Origin: an uncultured Flavobacteriales bacterium
GTDB lineage: Bacteria; Bacteroidota; Bacteroidia; Flavobacteriales; Crocinitomicaceae
DNA length: 24,213 nucleotides
Assembly: GCA_946479985.1 (NCBI GenBank)
Contig: CAMLIF010000058.1
Span: forward strand, 1-24,213
Direction: 5' to 3'
Positions 9,549-17,248 of this stretch are shown here, piece after piece. Numbering within the stretch: position 1 is the first letter of the stretch; the number at the start of each line of letters is the position of its first letter. The translations under genes were made by a program, and so were the position numbers. Under the pieces are notes generated by a model that did not search any database, was not told the DNA's origin, and was given only the letters and a program-made list of their open reading frames with translations.

Positions 9549-10340
9549 TCAGGGTGCTTTTGAAGCGGAAACCATAATCGTAGTTCCGGCAGGAATAGTT
9601 GTACCCTCCAGGTATTCCGGACTTTGCGCGTAGATTACTGCCGAAGTAGTATCCGCTGCATTCATACAACCATCACAAGCTCCAATCTGCAACCTTAGTG
9701 ACAAGCTTGATAAACGACCAGTTGCGACAGATATTGTTTGATCCTGCAAATCAGGTACCTCAACTGGTGCAGAAGCATTATTCTGACCAACAACCAGTGT
9801 AATTACAGATCCGACCTGGATCCGGAACCCTTCTTTAATTGGTTTACCGTTGTACAGTTGTTTCTGAACAGCTCCATCAGCTTCAGAAGTAGGCACAAAC
9901 GATACGCGATATTTCAATCCCCGGTTATCCAATACGCTTTGGGCATAACGGTAAGAGCGATCTATGAGGCTCGGCATTTCAACCAGGTTTGTTTTCTTGG
10001 AAATCTGTACACGAATAATCCGGCCAGACTTCACATGAACCAGTGATTTTTTTGTAGGAAGCGGGTCCTGGCTGACTATAGTTCCCTGTGGTAAATCCGG
10101 TCGATAAACAGAATCAAGTAATTCCATTTTCAAATCCAGTTCTTCCAGAGTGACCTGTGCACTGGAAGATTTCATTCCAACCAAATTCGGAACTTCGATC
10201 TTCTCACCATGATTGGTATATGCATCAAGATAAAGGATTACTCCACCTACGATAACAATATATGCCAGAATAATATAACCTGTTTGTTTAAGAAAATGTT
10301 TACTCCAAACAAAAGCTTTGATTTTTCGCCAAAATTCCAT
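9549..10340 (-). CDS. Membrane-anchored PASTA-domain protein without a kinase domain
   Basis: Probably binds peptidoglycan or its precursors in the periplasm. From the ATG at 10340 (MEFWRKIKAF) the 263 residues hold a short basic cytoplasmic end, one membrane helix (about 21-40, GYIILAYIVIVGGVILYL) and three PASTA domains. These start near residues 48 (VPNLVGM), 118 (EMPSLIDRSY) and 190 (VPDLQDQTI), each with the usual xxPVG/VG-type ending. A longer frame to a TTG at 10361 is open but overlaps a promoter-like box, so I reject it. In Gram-positives PASTA units usually sit on Ser/Thr kinases or PBPs; here neither catalytic domain is present. It is the first gene of the operon with the T9SS protein and rluD, and it is divergent from ddl, which fits a cell-wall role. 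Confidence 0.88.
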   Translation of the reverse strand: MEFWRKIKAFVWSKHFLKQTGYIILAYIVIVGGVILYLDAYTNHGEKIEVPNLVGMKSSSAQVTLEELDLKMELLDSVYRPDLPQGTIVSQDPLPTKKSLVHVKSGRIIRVQISKKTNLVEMPSLIDRSYRYAQSVLDNRGLKYRVSFVPTSEADGAVQKQLYNGKPIKEGFRIQVGSVITLVVGQNNASAPVEVPDLQDQTISVATGRLSSLSLRLQIGACDGCMNAADTTSAVIYAQSPEYLEGTTIPAGTTIMVSASKAP

Positions 10341-10358
10341 GTACTTATTTAAGTGAAA

Positions 10359-10366
10359 CAAATATA
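10359..10366 (-). promoter_or_regulatory. Likely -7 box of the PASTA-T9SS-rluD operon
   Basis: Minus-strand TATATTTG matches the Bacteroidota -7 consensus TAnnTTTG at every fixed base, 18 nt before the ATG at 10340. A -33 TTG is not present at the ideal distance. It lies in the 160-bp divergent region shared with ddl, and I found no equally good box for ddl itself. Confidence 0.4.
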
Positions 10367-10500
10367 TAAAGAATGTTTCGCTATCGCCCCTATTCTCGCT
10401 TGCACAAGCCGAAAAAGTATCAACACCCCTTGTTTAATAGTTTTATCGGCAAAAGAATTCCAGTTCACCGGTTTCCATCTATTTTTACAGAAAAAAAGCA

Positions 10501-11469
10501 ATGGCACATTTCGGTTTATTCTGTGGCGGATTTTCTTCTGAATTCGATATATCTATGCTTAGCGCCGGTACGATCGAAGCAAATTTCCCAACAAATCATA
10601 CAGTTGTGAAGATTGTTGTGAAACAAGCCGGATGGTATGCCCTGATTGAAGAAAAGCAATACCCTTTTTCACTTGATTCTTGTTCTTACCATTTTGAAGG
10701 AAAGGAAGTAAAGCTTGATGCCGGGATTATTTACATTCACGGAAATCCGGGTGAAAACGGAAAAATTCAGGCATATTTGGATATTAAGGGGGTTCCTTAT
10801 GCAAATTCATCTGCCCTGGCATCAGAACTTTCCTTTGATAAATGGTATTGCAACCAGTTTTTAAAGAATTTTGATATTCCGGTTGCAAAATCGCTTTTCC
10901 TGCGTAGCAGAAACGAATTCAGTAATGAATCAATATTAAACGAGCTTGGATTACCCTGTTTCGTAAAACCATCCGATTCCGGATCAAGTTTCGGGATCTC
11001 AAAAGTGAATTCGGCAGACGAATTAACCAATGCACTGAATGTTGCTTTTAAAGAAGGAAAAACTGTGGTGATTGAATCGTTCCTGAAAGGGACAGAAGTA
11101 ACCTGCGGGGTTTACAGAACCAAACAGGGAATCTATACACTTCCGCTCACCGAAATTGTTTCTGATAATGACTTCTTTGATTACGAAGCGAAGTACCAGG
11201 GCAAATCACAGGAGATCACTCCGGCAAGAATTGATGATAAGATCAAAAGTCTTGTTTGGGATTGTTCGAAAAAGGTGTATGATCTGCTTCAGTTGAAATC
11301 TATTGCGCGAATTGATTTCATGTTGGTTGACAACGTTCCGCACATTATTGAAGTGAATACCACTCCGGGGTTTTCAGGAGCGAGTTTAGTTCCTCAAATG
11401 CTTGCTTATGATAAAATTGAAATTCGTGATTTCTGGAAAGAGATCATTGAGGTGGAGCTAGGTTTGTAA
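10501..11469 (+). CDS. ddl: D-alanine--D-alanine ligase
   Basis: Cytoplasmic ATP-grasp enzyme that makes the D-Ala-D-Ala dipeptide for the peptidoglycan stem peptide. The N-terminal D-Ala site has GGFSSEFDIS (9-18) and HGNPGENG (80-87). The ATP-grasp core has FVKPSDSGSSFGISKV (from 154), the omega-loop EAKY (229-232) that goes with dipeptide rather than depsipeptide activity, and the metal-binding residues Asp272, Glu284 and Asn286 in RIDF and EVNTTPG. The length, 322 residues, is normal. It starts at the ATG at 10501, divergent from the PASTA operon, and ends just before a bidirectional terminator. Confidence 0.96.
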   Translation: MAHFGLFCGGFSSEFDISMLSAGTIEANFPTNHTVVKIVVKQAGWYALIEEKQYPFSLDSCSYHFEGKEVKLDAGIIYIHGNPGENGKIQAYLDIKGVPYANSSALASELSFDKWYCNQFLKNFDIPVAKSLFLRSRNEFSNESILNELGLPCFVKPSDSGSSFGISKVNSADELTNALNVAFKEGKTVVIESFLKGTEVTCGVYRTKQGIYTLPLTEIVSDNDFFDYEAKYQGKSQEITPARIDDKIKSLVWDCSKKVYDLLQLKSIARIDFMLVDNVPHIIEVNTTPGFSGASLVPQMLAYDKIEIRDFWKEIIEVELGL

Positions 11470-11484
11470 TCTGCATAAAACTGA

Positions 11485-11514
11485 AAAAGGATGTATTCCA
11501 TCGTACATCCTTTT
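11485..11514. terminator. Bidirectional terminator between ddl and the LRR gene
   Basis: An 11-bp perfect stem (AAAAGGATGTA with TACATCCTTTT) around an 8-nt loop starts 16 bp after the ddl stop. TTTT follows on the plus strand and TTTTTCAGTTTT on the minus strand, so it can end both convergent transcripts. The LRR gene also has an immediate T-rich run after its stop (on the plus strand, the A-run at about 11607-11620). Confidence 0.7.
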
Positions 11515-11620
11515 CCAAACCTAAAAACCCAATTTACCAAACCAATCAGAGAGAACTCTGACATTCTTGACAACTCTATGATGACAGAGTTTTTGAAAGG
11601 TTGGAAAAAAAATAAAAAAA

Positions 11621-12196
11621 TTATTCGGCGCAATGACAAGGCGGGTCGAATTCCCACTGAACATCGGGCATTTGCTCAATCCATTTCGTCTGAAACACAG
11701 GACCGGTAACAATTCCGCGCATGTCAATAACCTTAAGGTTTTTGCACAACATAATTTCGTCAGGCAATGATCCTACAGGATTACTCCAAAGATTGAAGTT
11801 TTTCAGATTCGATAAATACCCTATGCAACTCGGTATAGATGAATATTCATTTCTTCCAATATTCAGATTCACTAAACTCGTAAGCTGGCACAAGTAAACA
11901 GGACTTCCTGAAAGCTTGTTGTGTTCCAGATTCAATCCTTTCAGCTTTTTTAATTCTGTAAACTCTTCCGGAATATCTGTGAGCTTGTTTTTACTCAAAT
12001 CAAGAAAGACCAGGTTGGTATACCTGTATAGTTCTTCCGGAATGTGTTCCCATTTTCTTCGTGATGCATCTATGCCATAAACGGTATCCGGAGAAGCATT
12101 CAAAGCTTGTTCCCAGGTGTAAACCTTTAGCGTGTCCTGCGCGTTACACGTGTTTGCTATCAAACAAACGCAAACTATTCTTAGCCATTTCAACAT
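11621..12196 (-). CDS. Exported leucine-rich-repeat protein
   Basis: Secreted or periplasmic protein of unknown partner, 191 residues. A signal peptide (MLKWLRIVCVCLIANTCNAQ) is followed by an N-cap and about five leucine-rich repeats of about 23 residues between residues 60 and 165. Examples are LVFLDLSKNKLTDIP, LKGLNLEHNKLSGSP, LVNLNIGRNEYSSIP and LKNFNLWSNPVGSLP. The C-terminus ends in DPPCHCAE. The first 53 bp lie inside the end of ribF in another frame. The signal peptide is good and no later Met precedes the mature part, so I keep this start. LRRs usually mediate protein binding; no enzyme domain is present. Confidence 0.82.
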   Translation of the reverse strand: MLKWLRIVCVCLIANTCNAQDTLKVYTWEQALNASPDTVYGIDASRRKWEHIPEELYRYTNLVFLDLSKNKLTDIPEEFTELKKLKGLNLEHNKLSGSPVYLCQLTSLVNLNIGRNEYSSIPSCIGYLSNLKNFNLWSNPVGSLPDEIMLCKNLKVIDMRGIVTGPVFQTKWIEQMPDVQWEFDPPCHCAE

Positions 12197-13094
12197 CCTT
12201 ATTCAATTGTATTTTTAAACTATCGAGTGAATCGAATTTCTGTTCATCTCTTAAACGCTCAATACATTCCAAACGCAATATATCGCCATATATTTCCTGA
12301 TCGAAATCAAAGATGAAAACCTCAACTGTGATAACATTTTCTCCGGAAACCGTAGGTTTAACACCTATGTTAACGACACCATTGTATTTGCAGTGATTGT
12401 GCCAAACTTTTGCCGAGTAAACCCCAATCTTAGGCAGCAGCTTGGTTGTGAGATCTACAGCTACATTTGCCGTAGGAAACCCAATGGTTCTACCTAGCTT
12501 TTTCCCATGAACTATTTCTCCTGTTATTTGAAACGGATGATTCATGTATTGAGTTGCCAATTCAACATTTCCTTCCATTACGGCATTCCTGATTTTGGTA
12601 GAACTTACACTGGTTTCTCCAACCTCAACGGCTTTAATTTCTTTCACTTCAAATCCGTAAAGATTTCCCAACTCTACCAATTCAGGAAAAGACCCCTGCC
12701 GGTTTTTACCGAAATGATGATCATAGCCTACGTGCATTTCAGAAACCCCGATTTGAGAAACCAGGATGTCGCGAACGAACTCAACTGCTGTTAATCTAGA
12801 AAATTCCTTTGTAAACGGAAAAAGGATCACAGTGTCCAATCCAAGTTTTTCAAGCTTCTCCAGTTTCTGTTCTACAGTATCAATCAGGCGAACAGAATGA
12901 GAATCGGGATAAATAACCATTCTTGGATGCGGATGAAATGTAAAAAGAATAGATTCTTTGTTCTTTTCCTTCGCTTCCTGAACAAGGCTGGAAATAATGG
13001 CTTGATGACCTAGATGAACGCCGTCAAATGTTCCAAGCGTTAATATCGGATTATTGAAAATTGTGCCTTCCGGAATACCTTGTAAAATTCTCAT
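12144..13094 (-). CDS. ribF: Bifunctional riboflavin kinase / FAD synthetase
   Basis: Phosphorylates riboflavin to FMN and adenylates FMN to FAD. From the ATG at 13094 (MRILQGIPEG) there are 316 residues; a TTG two codons upstream is also in frame. The N-terminal nucleotidyltransferase has LGTFDGVHLGH (20-30) with the HxGH-type motif, and a GYDHHFGKNRQGS block near residue 120. The C-terminal riboflavin-kinase domain from about 180 has GKKLGRTIGFPTANV, YSAKVWHNHCKYNGVVNIG and KPTV. The last 53 bp also encode the signal peptide of the downstream LRR gene, suggesting coupled expression. The start lies 17 bp beyond the terminator hairpin of the adhesin gene. Confidence 0.95.
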   Translation of the reverse strand: MRILQGIPEGTIFNNPILTLGTFDGVHLGHQAIISSLVQEAKEKNKESILFTFHPHPRMVIYPDSHSVRLIDTVEQKLEKLEKLGLDTVILFPFTKEFSRLTAVEFVRDILVSQIGVSEMHVGYDHHFGKNRQGSFPELVELGNLYGFEVKEIKAVEVGETSVSSTKIRNAVMEGNVELATQYMNHPFQITGEIVHGKKLGRTIGFPTANVAVDLTTKLLPKIGVYSAKVWHNHCKYNGVVNIGVKPTVSGENVITVEVFIFDFDQEIYGDILRLECIERLRDEQKFDSLDSLKIQLNKDVEMAKNSLRLFDSKHV

Positions 13095-13110
13095 GCCCAA
13101 AATTAAACAA

Positions 13111-13137
13111 AAAGGGAGCTAACTACTAGCTCCCTTT
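13111..13137 (-). terminator. Terminator of the T9SS type B adhesin gene
   Basis: An 11-bp perfect stem, AAAGGGAGCTA with TAGCTCCCTTT, and a 5-nt loop lie 20 bp after the adhesin stop. On the minus strand the stem runs into TTGTTTAATT. The ribF ATG is only 17 bp further on, so ribF needs either a promoter inside this region or read-through. Confidence 0.75.
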
Positions 13138-13157
13138 CTGCATTTTTTAACACTTAT

Positions 13158-16100
13158 TTATTTACGAATGAGTTCGACAAAACCTTGCCCTGTTTGTGTC
13201 GTACCATCCTTGCCTTTAACCGTATACTTGAAAAAATACACTCCTTCAGATGCCTCATTACCATTTATTGTTCCATCCCAGTGAGTCGCCAGATCATTAA
13301 TTTCCATAATCAAATTCTGCCATCTGTTTAGAATAATGACGTTCATTTCAACAGCATTTGTTGCTTCAATATAGAATTCATCGTTTGTACCATCTCCGTC
13401 AGGTGTAAATACATTTGGTATGTTCACAGACAATGGTTCGAAAGGAACTATAATAACATGCATCTCAGATGTGTCATAACAAATTCCGTTTGAAGCAGTT
13501 AAAACAACATCATAAATTCCTGGGACATTGAAACTGCTTGTATAGGTATCTGACAGAACTACAGATGATGCAGTTTGTCCGTTATCAAAATCAACTGAGT
13601 AAGAATCAGCAAACTGACTGCCGTTTGTAAAAGTTACCTGAAGCCCCGGGTAACCCGTTAAGGTTCCGCCTGAATTAATCTCTGCAACTGGAACTGGAAG
13701 CACATTTACTGTAACCTGGTCGGTATTCTGACAACCATTAGCGTCTGTTCCTGTTACCGTATAAGTAACTGTCCCTTCGCCAGGACTAAACGCGTTATTG
13801 TTTGTAACACCATTCGACCATGCGTAGCTAACACCACCTGATCCGGATAAAACAATAGCAGTTCCAACACAAATATTCTGATCTGCTCCTGCATTGATTG
13901 TTGGCAGCGGGTTCACGGTTACAGTAATCTGATCAGTATTCTGACAACCATTTGCATCCGTTCCTGTAACAGTATAAGTTGTTGTAGCAGCAGGAACGAA
14001 AGAAGCACCATTAGTTATACCGTTGTTCCATGAATATGAAACCGCTCCGGAACCATTCAATGTCACCGATCCGCCGATACAAACACTTTGATCATTTCCT
14101 GCAGAAACAGCTGGAAGCGGATTAACGGTTACTGTGACCTGGTCTGTATTCTGACAACCATTTGCATCGGTTCCTGTTACAGTATAAGTTGTTGTAGTCG
14201 CCGGAGTGAAAGACACTCCATCCGTTATTCCGTTATTCCAAACATACGAAACACCTCCCGAACCATTCAGGATAACAGATTCAGTTGCACAAACCGTTTG
14301 CGGTGTTCCGGCATCTATCGCAGGAAGCTGATTTACCGTAATTGTAACCTGATCCGTATTTTCACATCCGTTTGCATCTGTTCCTGTTACAGTATATGTT
14401 GTTGTAATTGAAGGGCTAAAAGATGTACCATCCGTAACACCGTTATCCCAGCTGTAAGAAACTCCTCCCGAACCACTCAGGGTAGTTGAGTTACCCGCAC
14501 AGAACATTTGATCATTTCCGGCGCTAATAACTGGCAAAGATTCAACAGTAACAATTATTTGATCTGTGTTTTCACATCCATTCGCATCCGTTCCTGTTAC
14601 AGTATAAGTTGTTGTTGCACCTGGAATAAAACCAACACCATCCGAAACACCGTTATCCCATACATAAGACTGCGCGCCGCTTCCTGACAAAATAATTGAT
14701 TCATTTCCACAAGAAGTCTGGTCCAATCCGGCATCCACAGTAGGAAGCGCATTCACAATTACTGTGGTAGTTGATGTACAAGGTGTTCCGCCATCATCTA
14801 CGGTAACGGTATAATCATAAGAACCCGGAGCTGTTGGAATAACCACTCCAACCGGATTCTGATCAGAAGAAGTAAAACCATTCGGACCAGTCCATGAATA
14901 GGTTATCGCATTCGTAACATTCGATGCAAATAAGTCTACGGTAGTTGCCGTTCCGAAACAAAACGGCCCGCTATTCGTTGCTGTTACTGTACAACCACAG
15001 GGATTGACCGTAATAGTTGCTGTTGCAGAAGTAGCAGACGGACAAAGTGCATTTCCTGTTGTAGAATTAGCCGTGTAAGAATATACACCCGGAGTTGTTG
15101 GCGGAGTTGCGGTGACATTACTTCCGATAGTTGCACTCAAATCAGGTGAAGCGTCCCAGGTATAAGTTCCGTCTCCTCCTGAAGCCGTTAAGGCAACAGA
15201 TTGTCCCTGGCAAATAGTTGAAGATGCCGGTGTAATTGCAACAGGTAAGGAAATCCCGGTATTTGCACCAATAGTGTAGTTACAAACATCGCCGGAGTTA
15301 CCATCAATCATAATGTAGTAAGTATTCCCAACCGTTAAACCGTTGGCAGTAATATTTACAGGACCGGAAGGCACGGAAGCCGGGTTGTAACATGGTCCGT
15401 ATTGCGTAACTGCTCCCGAACAATTGGTTGCCGAGAAGATTAAGATCTGAATCCCGTACCCAAGTGTATAACTATTCACCCAAACATCAAATGAAATAGA
15501 GGTTGAAGAAGCGACAAAAGTCAAAAACGAATTGTTTTCCAGCGATCCGCAAAAAGTACTTGTAAGTTGAGACCATGAATTTGCGGTATAACTACCTGAA
15601 GTGTTCCCACAATATCCATTCAAATCACAAATTGGTGTTGCGAGTGCACATGAGTTTCCGGCCGGTGGACTTGCACCGCAAGGTGGGGCCGCAGTTGGTT
15701 CGGAAACGCAGATACTGAAAGTACCGGTTCCTGAAGAATATTTCCAAAAACGAATATACAGTGTAGCTCCGGGTGTTTGTCCGGTTAAACCAATGTAGGG
15801 CATCGCTCCGTTGGCACTTGCATCGTCATCACAAGTTACAAGCGACAAACTCCCGCATGATCCGGAATAAACTGCCATTCCGCCATCTGTTATGGTTCCT
15901 GTATTCGAATCGAAATTGATTGTACCACTAGCCGGAACTGTAACTGAATACCACACATCCGGTCCTCCATAAGAAGCACATCCGGGAGCAGGTACCCCTG
16001 CAGAGGCAGTAGCATTAACAGTAGTTCCCGCAACATACACGCAGCTTGAACCGACCGTTAAAGGAGTGGCACTGCATGGATCATCATTTGCAGGTTGGGC

Positions 16101-16178
16101 AAATGCACTAAACGACAGCAATGAAGCTGTAAGACACAAACAAAGCGTTTGGTAAAAACCATTAGCAAAAGATTTCAT
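13158..16178 (-). CDS. Large T9SS type B (gliding-motility C-terminal) adhesin-like repeat protein
   Basis: Cell-surface protein of 1006 residues. It has a signal peptide (ending SFSAFAQ), then two pre-peptidase-C-like beta domains (about 30-310; DPCSATPLTVGSSC, PDVWYSVTVPASG, GNTYYIMIDGNSGD). Ig-like modules follow, then five tandem 70-residue repeats (478-826), a PKD-like domain (about 830-910) and a C-terminal type B sorting domain (NIPNVFTPDGDGTNDEFYIE, then EGVYFFKYTVKGKDG and GFVELIRK). The type B domain is the one named gliding-motility-associated C-terminal domain, and it directs T9SS export. It probably acts in adhesion or as a surface layer. Its ATG lies 11 bp after the stop of the small secreted gene, suggesting co-transcription. 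Confidence 0.92.
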   Translation of the reverse strand: MKSFANGFYQTLCLCLTASLLSFSAFAQPANDDPCSATPLTVGSSCVYVAGTTVNATASAGVPAPGCASYGGPDVWYSVTVPASGTINFDSNTGTITDGGMAVYSGSCGSLSLVTCDDDASANGAMPYIGLTGQTPGATLYIRFWKYSSGTGTFSICVSEPTAAPPCGASPPAGNSCALATPICDLNGYCGNTSGSYTANSWSQLTSTFCGSLENNSFLTFVASSTSISFDVWVNSYTLGYGIQILIFSATNCSGAVTQYGPCYNPASVPSGPVNITANGLTVGNTYYIMIDGNSGDVCNYTIGANTGISLPVAITPASSTICQGQSVALTASGGDGTYTWDASPDLSATIGSNVTATPPTTPGVYSYTANSTTGNALCPSATSATATITVNPCGCTVTATNSGPFCFGTATTVDLFASNVTNAITYSWTGPNGFTSSDQNPVGVVIPTAPGSYDYTVTVDDGGTPCTSTTTVIVNALPTVDAGLDQTSCGNESIILSGSGAQSYVWDNGVSDGVGFIPGATTTYTVTGTDANGCENTDQIIVTVESLPVISAGNDQMFCAGNSTTLSGSGGVSYSWDNGVTDGTSFSPSITTTYTVTGTDANGCENTDQVTITVNQLPAIDAGTPQTVCATESVILNGSGGVSYVWNNGITDGVSFTPATTTTYTVTGTDANGCQNTDQVTVTVNPLPAVSAGNDQSVCIGGSVTLNGSGAVSYSWNNGITNGASFVPAATTTYTVTGTDANGCQNTDQITVTVNPLPTINAGADQNICVGTAIVLSGSGGVSYAWSNGVTNNNAFSPGEGTVTYTVTGTDANGCQNTDQVTVNVLPVPVAEINSGGTLTGYPGLQVTFTNGSQFADSYSVDFDNGQTASSVVLSDTYTSSFNVPGIYDVVLTASNGICYDTSEMHVIIVPFEPLSVNIPNVFTPDGDGTNDEFYIEATNAVEMNVIILNRWQNLIMEINDLATHWDGTINGNEASEGVYFFKYTVKGKDGTTQTGQGFVELIRK
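13701..14747 (-). repeat. Five tandem 210-bp coding repeats (70-residue Ig-like units)
   Basis: Five in-frame units of 70, 70, 70, 70 and 69 residues lie inside the adhesin gene. Each begins with LP and includes SGSG, a W(D/N/S)NG turn, TYTVTGTDANGC and NTDQ. Spacing of one shared DNA word is exactly 210 bp between four units and 213 bp for the fifth, which carries GEGTVTY in place of the usual TTTY. Each unit has two Cys residues, one near position 13 and one in DANGC, which may form a disulfide. Confidence 0.95.
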
Positions 16179-16189
16179 AACTCAATCGA

Positions 16190-16594
16190 TTAATTAGATG
16201 AAATAATGATTACCTCTTCCTGATAGTTATACATCAAGACACCAAATTTTCCAATTGTTTCTTTGAACTCTTTTAGAAAATCATCTGTTTTAGCAGCGGG
16301 AAGGGCGTAAATAACTTCGCATTTTTGCTCGCCGCTCAAAAGTGTCATTTTCTGAATACTTAATCCAAATGGAAGCGTTGTTTCTATTTCAGAAAAATGT
16401 TTCTCAAAAAGTGCAAAATCTTCAAACGTGAATGTCAACCGATTATAAACTCCTTCGTCACCATTCAAACCGGACTTAAGGTTCTCTATACGGTGAAGTT
16501 CAATTTCCCGAGGAGAATTGGAATAGTGGGTTTGGGTAAAAGATGGCGCATTAAAGAAAATTAAAGCGCAACAAATTAATAGCCTCTTTTTCAT
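16190..16594 (-). CDS. Small secreted protein of unknown function
   Basis: 134 residues with a clear signal peptide (MKKRLLICCALIFFNAPSFTQ). I do not recognise the family. The mature part alternates predicted strands and helices: strand RLTFTF, helix FALFEKHFSEIE, strands around LSIQKMTLL and EVIYALP, helix TDDFLKEFKETIG, strand VLMYNYQEEVIIIS. That order suggests a small ferredoxin-like alpha/beta fold, as an inference. It has its own plausible promoter and lies 11 bp before the T9SS type B adhesin, so it is probably the first gene of that operon. Confidence 0.72.
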   Translation of the reverse strand: MKKRLLICCALIFFNAPSFTQTHYSNSPREIELHRIENLKSGLNGDEGVYNRLTFTFEDFALFEKHFSEIETTLPFGLSIQKMTLLSGEQKCEVIYALPAAKTDDFLKEFKETIGKFGVLMYNYQEEVIIISSN

Positions 16595-16658
16595 TGTAGT
16601 AGCAGTAATGGGGTTAATAAAGCTCTTATCAAACGATGTTTAGTTCGAATAAGTTGCA

Positions 16659-16689
16659 CGAATATATAAAATTGTCGCAAAACTCACAA
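16659..16689 (-). promoter_or_regulatory. Promoter of the small secreted gene and adhesin
   Basis: On the minus strand TTG (16687-16689), 20 nt, then TATATTCG (16659-16666). This matches the Bacteroidota TTG / TAnnTTTG arrangement with one mismatch in the -7 box. It is 64 nt upstream of the ATG at 16594. Confidence 0.5.
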
Positions 16690-16823
16690 TATCAGGCATT
16701 AATCTGTTGAAAAAAAATCACAGAAGACACCCGGCGAAATAGATCGGTGATAAAAACCGCAATCTTCAAAACAATTTTTCACTGTTATTCATACCCGTCA
16801 AACAAAATCCTTTATCCATTTTA

Positions 16824-16854
16824 TTGCACCAATACCATAAATGTGGTATTTTTG
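16824..16854 (+). promoter_or_regulatory. Promoter of the suf operon
   Basis: TTG (16824-16826), 20 nt, then TATTTTTG (16847-16854), a full match to the Bacteroidota housekeeping promoter. The ATG of the A-type carrier gene is 55 nt downstream, so a leader of roughly 50 nt is expected. This is the best promoter in the window. Confidence 0.75.
16831..16850. promoter_or_regulatory. Putative operator on the suf promoter (7-bp inverted repeat)
   Basis: AATACCA (16831-16837), 6 nt, TGGTATT (16844-16850) is a perfect dyad lying in the spacer and covering the first half of the -7 box. A repressor bound here would block RNA polymerase. The regulator is not identifiable from the sequence. Confidence 0.5.
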
Positions 16855-16909
16855 CAGAGAAATTGAGCTTTATTTAGAGTTAATATAAATAAACATAAAG
16901 GTTGAGGTT

Positions 16910-17233
16910 ATGATTACAGTTACAGAACAAGCCAAAAAACAAGCCATTCGCCTGATGGAAGACGAAGGGAAAGCCGGATTCTTTATCAGAGTTGGTGTTG
17001 AAGGTGGCGGATGCTCGGGTCTAATGTATCAGCTGACTTTTGACAACGAAGAAAAAGCTGACGATAAAATTTTTGAAGATAACGGAATGAAAGTGGTTGT
17101 TGACAAAAAGAGCTTCTTATACCTGATTGGTACTACACTTGATTTTTCAGGCGGATTGAACGGGAAAGGATTTGTTTTCTCAAATCCCAACGCCGGCAGA
17201 ACATGCGGCTGCGGAGAATCATTTTCATTGTAA
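16910..17233 (+). CDS. sufA: A-type iron-sulfur carrier (HesB/IscA/SufA family)
   Basis: Accepts a nascent Fe-S cluster from the SufBCD scaffold and passes it to target proteins. The 107 residues match the family. The three conserved cysteines are present: Cys35 in GGGCSGLMYQL, and Cys99 and Cys101 in RTCGCGESFSL. It starts at the ATG at 16910, about 55 nt after a strong promoter, and heads the operon with sufB 15 bp downstream. Family membership is certain. The name sufA rests on the operon context, because A-type proteins are hard to separate by sequence alone. Confidence 0.92.
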   Translation: MITVTEQAKKQAIRLMEDEGKAGFFIRVGVEGGGCSGLMYQLTFDNEEKADDKIFEDNGMKVVVDKKSFLYLIGTTLDFSGGLNGKGFVFSNPNAGRTCGCGESFSL

Positions 17234-17248
17234 TTCGATATAGATTAG

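Noticed and set aside
9535..9669. Longer N-terminus for the T9SS type A protein (in frame back to 9669)
   Set aside because: The extension overlaps the PASTA gene, reads as shadow sequence and would bury the signal peptide that begins at 9534.
11572..11591. AACTCT...AGAGTT hairpin as a second terminator after ddl
   Set aside because: The stem is only 6 AT-rich pairs and a stronger terminator lies 60 bp nearer to ddl.
14088..14411. Plus-strand frame of 107 codons within the adhesin gene
   Set aside because: It is antisense to the repeat array and its open state follows from the repeated sequence; the translation is low-complexity in Cys, Ser, Ile and Arg.
13701..14747. Regular 210-bp repeats as a CRISPR or non-coding satellite
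   Set aside because: The units are in one continuous reading frame, keep protein-level conservation and lie within an adhesin gene; spacing and unit size do not fit CRISPR.
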